Positions 26,182 through 35,660 of a stretch of 64,000 nucleotides of DNA are shown one piece after another; position 1 is the stretch's first letter, and each line of letters begins with the position of its first letter. Source of the stretch: Pseudomonas sp. ICMP22404 (GTDB lineage: Bacteria; Pseudomonadota; Gammaproteobacteria; Pseudomonadales; Pseudomonadaceae). Below the pieces are notes generated by a model. That model saw only the letters and a program-made list of their open reading frames with translations. It ran no database searches and had not been told where the DNA came from. The stretch covers positions 1 to 64,000 of the forward strand of contig NZ_VCNG01000023.1 of NCBI RefSeq assembly GCF_006227205.1, given 5' to 3'. The position numbers were made by a program, and so were the translations under genes.

Positions 26182-26591
26182 GATGATGGTCCGAATAAAG
26201 GGAAAACGATTGTAAGTGCTTTTCTAGTTCCAAGGCTTCGCGGACTATTTCGTTGAGCCTTGGAGACCTACGTGCAGCAGACTTGCACGGGCTTCCTCGC
26301 AGAACAAGAGCCAGGCCCGTAGCGTGTGAGCTGAGTCTCAAGGGATCGACAGGCACCCGTGTTTGTCTTGATCCAAATCCTGTAAGCGCTGGAGCGAGGT
26401 ACGCTCATATCCACGCTGCATTGGTAATATCTTGTTACGCATAATGTATATTATGTTAAACGACAGGTCATGTCATGGATGTTCATAAGCTGCCTAAGCC
26501 ACTGATTCGACAAACCCGCTTCTGACGTCCACTCTCTCAACGGGCCATGTACTCCATGTTCATGGCGAGTCCTTGAATGAGGTGGCTGCCG
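26182..26591. other. Intergenic region holding the dif site
   Basis: No gene is supported in this 410-base gap. It contains the dif-like site (26434-26461) described separately; the rest shows nothing recognisable, and no tRNA gene was seen. Confidence 0.6.
26434..26461 (+). other. dif: dif-like XerC/XerD recombination site
   Basis: Bases 26434-26444 (GTTACGCATAA) match the E. coli dif XerC arm at 9 of 11 positions, the central TGTATA is identical, and TTATGTTAAAC (26451-26461) matches the XerD arm at 10 of 11. This makes a 28-bp site with exact arm and spacer lengths, as at chromosome dimer-resolution sites of gamma-proteobacteria. It may be the chromosomal dif or a copy left by an element integrating there. 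The truncated recombinase lies 130 bases on. Confidence 0.85.
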
Positions 26592-27060
26592 ATGACGCTG
26601 ATTCAGTGCCGTTTCTCTTCAGGTCAGCGTGTGCCGCTGCTCGTGCAAGCTGGTCACGCAGCGCCGTTGCCCATACTCATTCCGTTCATCTACGTTCAAC
26701 TCAAGCTAAGGTATCGCGCTTACAACACTACTGCGGCACATCTGCGCGCGATCCAGGCTTTCTACACCGATGACGCCATCTTGGCCTGCCACTTCGAGTC
26801 GATTCTGGCTTTACTGGATGGTTACGCCATCTGGCTCCAAAGCGGCCGTCAAGCCGACAATCTGGTCGCCCGAATCGGCAAAGCTGCAACGGCACCTTTT
26901 CCGCAGATCGATCCGCGTACCCGTGACCAGTACCTGCGGTTGCTGAAGCAGTACCTGTCCTGGTGCGTGACCCGTTACATTCCGCGCGCCCGTCAGAACT
27001 CAACCACCCTGGCTAACATCGAAGTTGTATTTGCCGATGTCGCCGACTATCAACATTTGT
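26592..27060 (+). pseudogene. Truncated tyrosine recombinase (integrase) N-terminal part
   Basis: The frame reads MTLIQCRFSSGQRVPLLV, then LKLRYRAYNTTAAHLRAIQAFY and FESILALLDGYAIWLQSGRQ, all matching my recall of an island-type tyrosine recombinase N-terminus (SAM-like arm-binding domain). After about residue 155 the resemblance stops and no catalytic Arg-His-Arg-Tyr domain follows. The ORF runs on to 27137 as junk across the start of the next gene. It is a broken integrase, probably the leftover of the event that brought in the island. Confidence 0.7.
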
Positions 27061-27090
27061 GCGGATTTCCAAGAGCGAGTAACCGGTATC

Positions 27091-27960
27091 ATGCAGGACT
27101 GGATTCAATGCAAATACAACGAAATGTCCGCGTCTAACCTCTTTTATATTTTCTCCATGACGACCTTCTTACTCGGAATGGTACTGTCACAATGGCTCGG
27201 CGCCCTTGCGATGGATATTGTTGTAATAATTGGATCAGTCGGAGTTGTAGGAGGTTTCATTTCGTGGTGTATGCCAGCGGTTCAATGGATCAGCGCTGTA
27301 TGGGAAAGTACGCTGGGGAAAACCGCCGTGGCCCTTCTTCATTTTGTAGTCCTTCTGATCGCCACGGTGATGGCTCGGTCGCTTGTTTCCGAGTCGTTAG
27401 GTTTACCGCCACAAAGCTTTGACGTAACAGTCGGTTTTCTCATCGTCGCCTTTTACATCCCTGCACTGATGACCGTTGCGTCCATAGCCCTCCTTTTCTT
27501 TGCGCTCGTGATGATCATAGTCGGATTTATCCAGACGATGACACTTAATTCAATACAGATGCTCGCCCCCGTATTGGAAGTGGTGGGCCTAAAAAAGAAA
27601 ATCCCCAGACCCACCGCAACTGCAATGCTCCATTCGTTTGGTTCGCTGATGATGGCGGTTGTGCTGGTGAGCAGCAGTTCATACATGACGGGCCAGCATG
27701 GTTCATGGGTGCATACAGCAGTAAAAGTGATAGAAGTTCTAAGCGATTTTCAACTGGCAGTTAATTATCCCGGAGGAGAAGACGATGTGCGAATTCATCC
27801 TTTAGAGAACGGATTGGTAGCCTTTGCCAAAGTTGAAGATGACCGTAGCATTTCTATTCACATTCGAAAGCAGGGAGACGAAATCGGGTCGCATCAGATC
27901 GGAACCTCGATTCCTTCCATCAAAAAAATGATTAGCCCTTTGATTGAGAGCCTTCGTTGA
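27091..27960 (+). CDS. Multi-pass membrane protein of unknown function
   Basis: A roughly 289-residue protein with about six hydrophobic helices spread over its first two thirds (for example FYIFSMTTFLLGMVLSQWLG and TVASIALLFFALVMIIVGFI) and a soluble C-terminal stretch of about 85 residues. No family is recognised. The start is uncertain (27091 or 27124; neither has a good ribosome site). Base composition is lower in GC than the cal locus. It is the first complete gene of the island. Confidence 0.65.
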   Translation: MQDWIQCKYNEMSASNLFYIFSMTTFLLGMVLSQWLGALAMDIVVIIGSVGVVGGFISWCMPAVQWISAVWESTLGKTAVALLHFVVLLIATVMARSLVSESLGLPPQSFDVTVGFLIVAFYIPALMTVASIALLFFALVMIIVGFIQTMTLNSIQMLAPVLEVVGLKKKIPRPTATAMLHSFGSLMMAVVLVSSSSYMTGQHGSWVHTAVKVIEVLSDFQLAVNYPGGEDDVRIHPLENGLVAFAKVEDDRSISIHIRKQGDEIGSHQIGTSIPSIKKMISPLIESLR

Positions 27961-28143
27961 GCAACGTCTTGGTGATGGAGAACAGAACGTCCCGAAAGTC
28001 CGGGTGCAACCAGTAGGCGCTCGCGCCTCTAACGGCGCATCGGTAAGCGGATAATCCGGAGATTACAAAGCTAGCAGCTCATAAAAGGCAGGCAGTGAAG
28101 GTCCTGCGCGCCCTTCTCTGAACGATAGAAGTGCGTTTCCGCC

Positions 28144-30195
28144 TTAAGTCTTTTGTTTGTAATCGCGACTAAAGACACCTTGGTGATTAGGCATATCAAT
28201 AACAAAATTATTGAATATATAATACCAGTCCCTGGTATTATTCCCAAGTTGTCGGGTTTTATTTATTAATTCAACGAAGTGCTCGGTGCTTCTGGAATAT
28301 TTTAAGATACTCATAAATTGCCCGACACTAAAAAATCTATTGCCGAAATTTATCGATCTTCCGTAAGGTTTCTCATAGACTTCTCGGAATACATCGCACT
28401 GCTGTTGCATCTTCAGCTTGTCTACTACTTTTTTAATTTTTGAAAGCTCTTCTTGTTCGTCCGACTCCTTCGAAAAAAACTTCATGCTAGGAATAAATGC
28501 CAGTAGATCTTGAATTAAATTCACGTCAGCCAGACTATTGAAGTCGAAGACTGTAAGGGAGATCTTTTCAATGTCTCGCCCCTTCAAATCTAAGGACGTT
28601 CCGTCCGTAAAATCAATTTTCCCTTTCCTTCTGAGGGCGTATTCATGGCGCCCTGCCTGCTCGATCGAAGTGAAGAGCGAAAGGGCAAGATCAAGTAGTA
28701 CGGAAATACTATTCCCACTCCGGGCGTTCGCTGTAAGCGTCTTTGACTTCAACTCTATGAACATAATGTGGCTAGGGCTTTCGATCACAAAGTCGCACTC
28801 CCCCTCTTTAGCGGTGGAGCCAATTTCATCAAAAAAATCTTTTGTAACAATATACTTTTTTCCTGCTAAATATCTGACTCCATATTGAGATAGTATGTTT
28901 TCCACTAGCTTCTCTGACCTTCTGCCGATCTCTTGAGAAAGGCGGGCTCCTTTATAATTCCGCTCTTTTAAAGATGAGAGTAATTTATCATACATAGTGT
29001 AAATGAAGCCTGTGTGTGCAAAATGGGGGTGGGGGAACAGATAATCATCCTTTCTTTTTATAAATGGCTTTTGGAAAGAGTTTAATTTTTCGATATTTAA
29101 CGGGTTTAAATAATCTAAATTAATCTCCTGCGACGAAAAAGAAAGCTCATCGATTGCATTGCCAACATCGGCCGCGGTGTGTCTCATGCAAAGCTCTCTG
29201 ACAATTAAATCCTTGTAAAAATATAACGACTGTCGTCCTGGATGTTTGATCATTGCACGATAAATATCTCTATATACTGCCAAGCTCGGACAATCACTAA
29301 ACAGTCCATCCATCAGAGTTAAAGCATCCTGCTTGTTCATCTGATCTAGGGTAAATAACTGATCATGGATCGTACTTTTCTGAAGGAAGGGTAGCAGATC
29401 GACAGGTTTATTCATGAAGCCCTCAAGATAGTCAACCCTCTGAACACCCATCAGTGTGACAAGATCCTCCGATAACTCGAATATTTCCTTGAGTTGCCTG
29501 AAAGTATCGCGGTTCTTTTTTTTCTTTTCCAAATGGGCAAGAGAAAGCTGGTACAAATACCCCAGAGGAGATTGAGGCGAATTGCTTAATATCGACAGCT
29601 CTTTTCGAAAATAATAACGCTCGTGCATCGGGCGATAATGTTTCGTTTCTATTATGTGCAATACCATTAAGAATAAATTATGACCTACTTTCTCAGCCCT
29701 ATACTTTATGCGCGAAAGTATTTGAATTCTCACTTTTTCCGTCAGAACGGCATCTGCCTGATCAAGTATGATTTCTATGCCGTTGCTTCTTAGTCTTAGT
29801 ATGGCCTCTGCGCGACATTTTATGTTTTTGTCGTATAATGGCTCGAGAGTTTGATTTAGTTTCGCAATCTGACTCCACACATCAATCCACTCTGTTACCC
29901 GGCTCGAATAATAGAGTGGACGTGCAGTGTGGCTATCAACTTGATTGATAAGCAAAACTATGCACTCGTACTTTTTTTCGCAGAGCGCAAAAAGCTGGAA
30001 GTAATTCTTCAAATCTAGAAACTCTTCAGCCGAGACTCTCTCATCAACTGAAGGATTCGTCAGTGCGTCAATAGAACTCCTCAGTTGTTCACTAGCGCGC
30101 GGCAAAAGAATATTTTCTGATCTCGCCGAATGCACTTCAAAAAAATTTCTATTGGCGATGAGATCGTTGATTAGCTTATCAGTGGCTGGGCTCAT
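28144..30195 (-). CDS. Large hypothetical protein with PD-(D/E)xK nuclease core
   Basis: A 683-residue AT-rich gene product unlike anything I recognise by name. Residues near 440-500 carry a PD-(D/E)xK pattern: a helix with EKLVENILSQYG, then EGECDFVIES (Asp), then MFIELKSK (Glu-x-Lys), which is the restriction-nuclease catalytic layout. The N-terminal 420 residues are mostly helical. The gene stands alone; a good AAGGAA ribosome site precedes the ATG at 30195. A solitary nuclease of this kind in a defence cluster suggests an anti-phage effector, which is inference. Its low GC compared with neighbours points to transfer. Confidence 0.75.
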   Translation of the reverse strand: MSPATDKLINDLIANRNFFEVHSARSENILLPRASEQLRSSIDALTNPSVDERVSAEEFLDLKNYFQLFALCEKKYECIVLLINQVDSHTARPLYYSSRVTEWIDVWSQIAKLNQTLEPLYDKNIKCRAEAILRLRSNGIEIILDQADAVLTEKVRIQILSRIKYRAEKVGHNLFLMVLHIIETKHYRPMHERYYFRKELSILSNSPQSPLGYLYQLSLAHLEKKKKNRDTFRQLKEIFELSEDLVTLMGVQRVDYLEGFMNKPVDLLPFLQKSTIHDQLFTLDQMNKQDALTLMDGLFSDCPSLAVYRDIYRAMIKHPGRQSLYFYKDLIVRELCMRHTAADVGNAIDELSFSSQEINLDYLNPLNIEKLNSFQKPFIKRKDDYLFPHPHFAHTGFIYTMYDKLLSSLKERNYKGARLSQEIGRRSEKLVENILSQYGVRYLAGKKYIVTKDFFDEIGSTAKEGECDFVIESPSHIMFIELKSKTLTANARSGNSISVLLDLALSLFTSIEQAGRHEYALRRKGKIDFTDGTSLDLKGRDIEKISLTVFDFNSLADVNLIQDLLAFIPSMKFFSKESDEQEELSKIKKVVDKLKMQQQCDVFREVYEKPYGRSINFGNRFFSVGQFMSILKYSRSTEHFVELINKTRQLGNNTRDWYYIFNNFVIDMPNHQGVFSRDYKQKT

Positions 30196-30932
30196 AATTC
30201 TATTCCTTGATTGTACTTAGTTGAGGTAAAGTGAAAGTCATGCGACTCCTGTTAAGAGCGTCTCTGGGTAAGCCAAACAGGTAAAATAGCGCCACTTTAT
30301 GCAAAACTCAATACTATATTGCGGGCCTGCGAATAGCAATGAGTCTAAATTTCTGGTCGTACTTTAGAAAAATTATGACCCCTTAGGCGTCGTATTTAGT
30401 TTAATGCGTAGTGCGCGAAACTTTATGTACTGTAGGAGAAGCTCGCACGTGTCGTTTGAGTCCACTAAATCCACTATCTCTAGAATTTAAAATCTAGTTA
30501 AAAAATCGTCACAATGGAGGATCTCACAATCATCTGAAGCCAATATTGTATTCCTAATACTATTGCTGCCTCACGCGGGCATGAACTACTTGGGCGTGGA
30601 TAAAGCGTTGTGAGAGCACTAGAGCGCTAATATTTAAGCCTCCTGCAGGGAGGCGCCAGACATCCCTCCATTTGTTGGTGTTGACTCACGACATTGCAAT
30701 GATCAGCATCGTCAAGCCGTCGCGTGAAGATCAACCAGTCGTGAAGTGGGGGCGTCGTCTGCGTGGCTTGCACCCCGGCGTTTGCTGATAATTTTTTGGC
30801 GCCCTGATCATCTGAAGCCAAGGGCCGATTCAAGGCGGAGATTGTGTTTTTGATACTGGCTATTAGCTATTATCTCCACTAATCTTCCGATAATATTTCA
30901 ATTTTTGGATCAGGGTTTAGGTAAGGAACGTT
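30196..30932. other. AT-rich intergenic region with direct and inverted repeats
   Basis: No convincing gene in this 737-base gap; a 68-residue minus-strand ORF at 30627-30833 has no family. The 15-mer ATCATCTGAAGCCAA occurs at 30529-30543 and again at 30807-30821, each followed at a distance by ATTGT-then-ATAC sequence. A hairpin GCCTCC/GGAGGC lies at 30638-30654. These could be remnants of a duplicated boundary. Confidence 0.45.
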
Positions 30933-32249
30933 ATGAATTGCCACCTGCACGTGCGTCAACATTTCCATCCGGTAGGCCACGGAACGTTTTTCACCGGGGT
31001 AGTTTGGAATAAGAAGTTGCGACGGGCCGCATTCAGTTGGGCTTATGACTGCGGATCTAGAAGTCAGCATCGTGTAGAAAAAGCCATTAATGATCAAAAC
31101 ATCGCAGGCTGGTTGCCGCAGGAAATCGATTTGCTGGTTCTTTCCCACTTTGACAACGATCATGTGAACGGTGTGGAGCATTTCTTACAAAACAGGCGCG
31201 TACGCTGGTTGGCAGTCCCTTATATGTGTATAGGCCAGCGAGTTGAAGAGGTTTTGGCTGGCGATGCCAGCACATGTTCTGCGTCGACAGCGCTCTTCCA
31301 GCTCGATCCAGTCCAGTGGCTTCTGACGCGTGGTCTTTCTGAGCAAGTTGGGGCGGTGATATTCGTGAAGGGTGGCGTTTCTGGGGACGAACGCTCGACG
31401 CTCCCTGATCGCGGCGATAATCCATCGCCTGAGTGGGACGAGCTTGCCAGTCGCCCTAGCGATGATGTGTTTGGCTCATCCCTCGAGCCACTTTTGGTTG
31501 ATGATATGTCACCGGCAGTTGCTGCACGTTCCAAAAAATGGGGCGGCGCCTCATTCGAGATGGATCATGCGGCCAGCTTCGGACCAGGTACGCTCCCCTT
31601 GGAATTTATGTTCTTCAACTCCGACCAACCTGACTTATTTATTACAAAAGGAGGTGCGCGGGTAGCACGAAAATCGTTCGCGTCAATAGATGTCGTGCAG
31701 GATCAGATCGCAACTGCGATTGATTCATCTGGATTGAGTTACCCCCTCAGGCTTCACCGAAATTGGCGATCACACTTTAAGAAGGTCTATGAGCACCACT
31801 TCGGAGCGACTAGTAAGCAACGAAATAACATCTCGCTCTGCCTGATGGTGCGCCCTCTGAGCGAAGTGAGTGCATGTTCGTACTTTGACGGTGAGCGCAG
31901 CGTGCTAATGAGATCGCCGAGGCGTCCTTCAGCGATACTGGATCGAGCTGGCCTCCTCTGCCTCGGCGACTTGTGTATGGACATGCCAACGTTCAATTCA
32001 ATGCAGGCGCACTATGGTGCAAATCGATTGGCTTTGGTGGCGACCGTACAAGTACCTCATCATGGCTCACAGCACTCATGGGTGAAAGGCATGGCTGCCA
32101 AATTTTCGCCTGATCATTTCGTTCATTGCATTCCTGACCGCTGCAATGGTCACCATCCGCATAAGCTCGTAACAAACGATCTGCACGGCTTTAGAGTGCA
32201 TCGAGCAAATGGTCATTCTGCAGTTGTACTGCACTATCACTTCCACTGA
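30933..32249 (+). CDS. Metallo-beta-lactamase-fold hydrolase (1)
   Basis: A 438-residue MBL-fold protein. The metal motif SHFDNDH (His72, Asp74, Asp76, His77) and a VPHHGSQHSW segment near the C-terminus are typical of the ComEC/Rec2-type MBL branch, often phosphodiesterase-like. A long lineage-specific insert separates them. AAGGAACG precedes the ATG at 30933. It is a single gene with no close operon partner. Two further MBL-fold proteins occur in this island (35657 and 54593), each beside a distinct defence module. Confidence 0.75.
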   Translation: MNCHLHVRQHFHPVGHGTFFTGVVWNKKLRRAAFSWAYDCGSRSQHRVEKAINDQNIAGWLPQEIDLLVLSHFDNDHVNGVEHFLQNRRVRWLAVPYMCIGQRVEEVLAGDASTCSASTALFQLDPVQWLLTRGLSEQVGAVIFVKGGVSGDERSTLPDRGDNPSPEWDELASRPSDDVFGSSLEPLLVDDMSPAVAARSKKWGGASFEMDHAASFGPGTLPLEFMFFNSDQPDLFITKGGARVARKSFASIDVVQDQIATAIDSSGLSYPLRLHRNWRSHFKKVYEHHFGATSKQRNNISLCLMVRPLSEVSACSYFDGERSVLMRSPRRPSAILDRAGLLCLGDLCMDMPTFNSMQAHYGANRLALVATVQVPHHGSQHSWVKGMAAKFSPDHFVHCIPDRCNGHHPHKLVTNDLHGFRVHRANGHSAVVLHYHFH

Positions 32250-32731
32250 AAAGCAGTGCGAAGTTAGCAGAACCGCCCTTTTTCTTCTGAGCGCGGTTCG
32301 ATGAGCACTAGAGTGGCATGTGACCTGGATATATTCATATTTATCAGTTAGTTGCCGCTCTTGTGTACATATCACATCGCCCATAAGTTAAATTAAAGGT
32401 TATGCTATAGATATTCATGTAGACCTTTTCAACAATCACCGGCATCGTTGTCTGCCTTCACCGAACCCTTTCGTTCTCAGGCCGCTTAGCACCGCTTCTG
32501 AAATCAAACCCTCAGGAGCCAATTCACTAATCGCCGACTTGAGCGCTGCAAAGCCCGGTGATATTTGGCTCATCCTCTGGCTGCGGCTAAACCTAAATCA
32601 CCTAGATCGCCGTCTGCGATTGTCTGGAAAAGGTTTGTCCCGATGCTCAGCCTTTCAGTGGTACTTGGTACTGCATGGAGGTCCTCACACGCAGCGCGAT
32701 TACGAACCCCGCTGGCATTCACCCCTCTGCT
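32250..32731. other. Intergenic region
   Basis: About 480 bases between convergent genes with no gene I can support. A 7-bp stem GAACCGC (32270-32276) / GCGGTTC (32293-32299) could act as a terminator for the MBL gene. Short plus-strand ORFs here overlap the minus-strand membrane gene and are rejected. Confidence 0.45.
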
Positions 32732-33175
32732 TCAGCCAAGCTTTGCCGTTCTCTCATTGCGAACGAGGTAACGATCAATATTGATGGTTTCAATAGCGAA
32801 CAGATAGAGCGCAAACATACGAATGAAATTCGGCGTACCGAGGAGCTTGAGATTTATAGGGTCAGGCACGCTGGATACATACCAAAAAGTGACAGACAAA
32901 CAAAATGCCAGGATCCCTCCACCAGTTATCGGCCCCCAACTAGCGTGATCATGGTCGGCCAGGTAGCTATTGAGGCGATTAATGAATTGCACCCAAGCAA
33001 TCACAACGACCGAAGCCACCACCACCAGTATTGGCAGTATCAAACTGCTCGCAGAAAAAGGATGGGCAATTGTCCCGCCCTCCTCTAGAAATGTAGAAAG
33101 TGCTAACGCCAGAAACACTATTGTCAGCGAACGGGACTTTACCTTCCCTAGAGCTTCGAGAATATCCTTGAACAT
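32732..33175 (-). CDS. Small membrane protein
   Basis: A 147-residue protein with about four hydrophobic helices (LTIVFLALALSTFL, LILPILVVVASVVVIAWVQF, ILAFCLSVTFWYV and MFALYLFAIETI). Unrecognised. It lies downstream of, and in the same direction as, the E2-E1-JAB gene, with a 259-base gap, so co-transcription is possible but not shown. Confidence 0.6.
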   Translation of the reverse strand: MFKDILEALGKVKSRSLTIVFLALALSTFLEEGGTIAHPFSASSLILPILVVVASVVVIAWVQFINRLNSYLADHDHASWGPITGGGILAFCLSVTFWYVSSVPDPINLKLLGTPNFIRMFALYLFAIETINIDRYLVRNERTAKLG

Positions 33176-33434
33176 ACATTCACTTCCAAAACGCCGCGCA
33201 CGGCAAAATCAGGGTCATTTATTGTTGCTTAAAACTTGCGCAGCCACCTGCTCTCAGAGAAAGCTCACGCTATAAACACGGCACCAATCAGCTGCTGCCG
33301 TTACACGGCCATGGCAGCGACTCACACCCTGAACTCATCCAATTTCGTGAAGGTGTCGTAACGAAACTCACCCCAATTGATGTGTGTCCATACCTGTTTC
33401 ACCTTCCCTCAAACTCAAAACGCATGCGCTCTAA

Positions 33435-35660
33435 TCAACGCACAAAAATCCCTACCGCACCTTTGGCAGCGATCACCATGAGCGCCGGCAATCCCTCAAC
33501 GCTCATCTTACGATGCAGGGTGCTCAACAGATTATCGTCGAGTTCACTCGGACAAGCAGGACACCCATCGGGATGCGAATGCCATTCGCCCACATAGTCC
33601 ACCATGCCGGCAGTACGTTGATGTACCACCTCCAGCGCTTTCGCCTGGCCTTCTTGTCCTCTGATGAAATGGCTCGAACTGGCCTCGCTGTCTGGCGGTG
33701 CCGGCAGAACGTCAACAACGACAATTGTTTTTGTCTTCAGATCGGTGACGCCAAGGATCGCGCCACCCGTTTCGTTCGGCAGGGTCTTCTGCCGAGCAGC
33801 GTACAATTTGTGAACCAGTGACTCGTCGTACTTCACCGTCCAGCCGGATGATTGCACCGTGTGCACTTGCGCAATGCCGATCTCATGAGCGGTGACTGAT
33901 CCGGATTGGTCATCTGACTCCCAGACGCAAATCCTGGCCTGTGGCTTGGCCACTGCCTGCCGCAGTTGCCGGGAAAGGATCCCTGCATGACCATGAATGG
34001 ACTCGCCAGACATCCTTACCGAAATGTCACGGCAGCCACCGCCCACCCAGCGATCCCCCAGAGGCAAGGCTAAATGCTCACGTCCCCAATCGTTCTCCAG
34101 AATTGCTCGGTAGTATTGTCCCTCCAGGCCATCGATGCGCTGAAGCCTGTCCTGATCTTCGAGAATCATCACGCTTGAGAGTCCTGAAGGCGTAACGAAC
34201 AAACTCACGGTTCGGGGAACATCCTGCCTGTGAGCGAGCTCACGTGGCACTTCTAATGTAGTCGTCACATCCACCACGATTTGCGCAGCGCTCAACGACG
34301 AGGCTATCTCTTCACTGCCCTCAAGCAGGCTTTTGGCAATTGCCTTGGGTGGAACCCAGTTTGGAAAGATTGCGGCAGCCAGTTCGCTCACGACATTGAC
34401 CTTTGGCAGGCCAACGCACGAATCGAACGCCACATGGCGACATAAATTGTGAGGCAGCACCCGATCAGGGTCTATGATCGTCCACCGCCCCCAGCCTTGG
34501 CGAATCCACAGATCAGCCAATACGCTGCCTAAGGCCCCTACCCCGGCCAGGACGCCTAGGAGGTCACTGTTTTCTTCAGGGGTGCCCGATAGATCGCGGG
34601 CGGCTTTGGGTGTAAGAGCCGTTCGAACCTCTACCGACATAAGCGTGAACGCTCGCCAGGCAGTACCGCCAGTTCCGCCGATGACGAAGCTACGGTGACT
34701 CACCCCGTTCGAATCGGGCGGCGCCAACATATCCAGGGCCTTTGCAAGGTCAAACAGAGAGACGTCCAGCATGTACCCAGCGACGTCAAATCGCTCAGCC
34801 TCGCCATCGCGTACGCGCGGAATCCAGACAGTGATGAGGACGCCTTGTCCTTGGGCGGACGCAGCAGAAACACCACCTTCAACGGCCTCATAAACGTTCG
34901 CATGGAGTACTTGATAGAGGTCGCTGCCCCAAGAGACCAGTTGGTCATGCAGATCACCCAATGTCTCGGGATAACCCGCCAACGTTGGCGATCCCACAGG
35001 ATTGACCACCATTGAAACCATCCTGACCTTCTTCGACTGATCACCTGGTTCAGTGGGGTCGGCCCTCAAGATGATCGAATCACCTGCATCCACTTTGCTG
35101 ACGGTCAACGTGTTGCTATTCGACTTTGCGTAATCGGCATAGTTGGAAGGCAGGATGAGCTGGTAAGGGCTCAGGAAAAAAAGCTGCTCAAGCGGCTGAT
35201 CTTCCCTGTGCAGCTTCAATAGCGCAGACTCTCGCAGCCACCAGAACATCCGAGCAATGAAACGCTCCGGTGTCCAGGTTCGCTCGACCGTCGACCACGC
35301 GTGGTCATACAGACAAAGCACCCTAGCCCCGCCTGCGGATGGTGGATGCTGGTGCGACAGCACAGGAAAGTCTTTGCGCAGTGCGTAGACCACCACCTGC
35401 ACGCGGAAGCCGGGGTTCACCCCTACGGCCAGTCGCTCGCGTCGCCTGATTCCGGCGAGATTTCCCGAATCCACTGTACCGTCTCCAGCATCGATGACGA
35501 TGTATTCGCTGACTGTAGTCCCCGGCTTGTTCCTCCTGATTTCTCGAACTTCGGTGTAGGGACACGCCCGTAAGGCGTTGAGCAGCGCCTGGGTCTGGGG
35601 ATAGAGTTGATCTTCCCCTGACCCGGCCCATGGCTCACCGAGTTCGTAGTACTCGATCAT
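33435..35660 (-). CDS. E2-E1-JAB ubiquitin-like fusion protein
   Basis: A 741-residue three-domain protein. The N-terminal part looks like a prokaryotic E2: FPVLSHQHPPSA followed by VLCLYD with a candidate catalytic Cys116. Residues about 365-560 are a ThiF/E1 fold: glycine-rich GVGALGS (373-379), IIDPDRV and HNLCRH. The C-terminus is a JAB/JAMM isopeptidase: Glu630 in ETGGAILG and the zinc motif HSHPDGCPACPSELD (His694, His696, Ser705, Asp708). So one protein appears able to activate, transfer and remove a ubiquitin-like modifier; none is visible nearby. ATG at 35660 overlaps the upstream MBL stop as ATGA; ATG 35666 is an alternative. Confidence 0.85.
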   Translation of the reverse strand: MIEYYELGEPWAGSGEDQLYPQTQALLNALRACPYTEVREIRRNKPGTTVSEYIVIDAGDGTVDSGNLAGIRRRERLAVGVNPGFRVQVVVYALRKDFPVLSHQHPPSAGGARVLCLYDHAWSTVERTWTPERFIARMFWWLRESALLKLHREDQPLEQLFFLSPYQLILPSNYADYAKSNSNTLTVSKVDAGDSIILRADPTEPGDQSKKVRMVSMVVNPVGSPTLAGYPETLGDLHDQLVSWGSDLYQVLHANVYEAVEGGVSAASAQGQGVLITVWIPRVRDGEAERFDVAGYMLDVSLFDLAKALDMLAPPDSNGVSHRSFVIGGTGGTAWRAFTLMSVEVRTALTPKAARDLSGTPEENSDLLGVLAGVGALGSVLADLWIRQGWGRWTIIDPDRVLPHNLCRHVAFDSCVGLPKVNVVSELAAAIFPNWVPPKAIAKSLLEGSEEIASSLSAAQIVVDVTTTLEVPRELAHRQDVPRTVSLFVTPSGLSSVMILEDQDRLQRIDGLEGQYYRAILENDWGREHLALPLGDRWVGGGCRDISVRMSGESIHGHAGILSRQLRQAVAKPQARICVWESDDQSGSVTAHEIGIAQVHTVQSSGWTVKYDESLVHKLYAARQKTLPNETGGAILGVTDLKTKTIVVVDVLPAPPDSEASSSHFIRGQEGQAKALEVVHQRTAGMVDYVGEWHSHPDGCPACPSELDDNLLSTLHRKMSVEGLPALMVIAAKGAVGIFVR

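Noticed and set aside
26200..26590. tRNA gene as island integration target
   Set aside because: No cloverleaf sequence was found here; the only integration-type landmark is the dif site.
27961..28143. Possible structured RNA in the gap after the membrane gene
   Set aside because: A short AGGCGC/GCGCCT hairpin is present, but no known RNA fold or terminator T-run could be recognised.
28538..28888. Plus-strand ORF of 116 residues inside the nuclease gene
   Set aside because: It is the antisense of the PD-(D/E)xK core and has no start signals.
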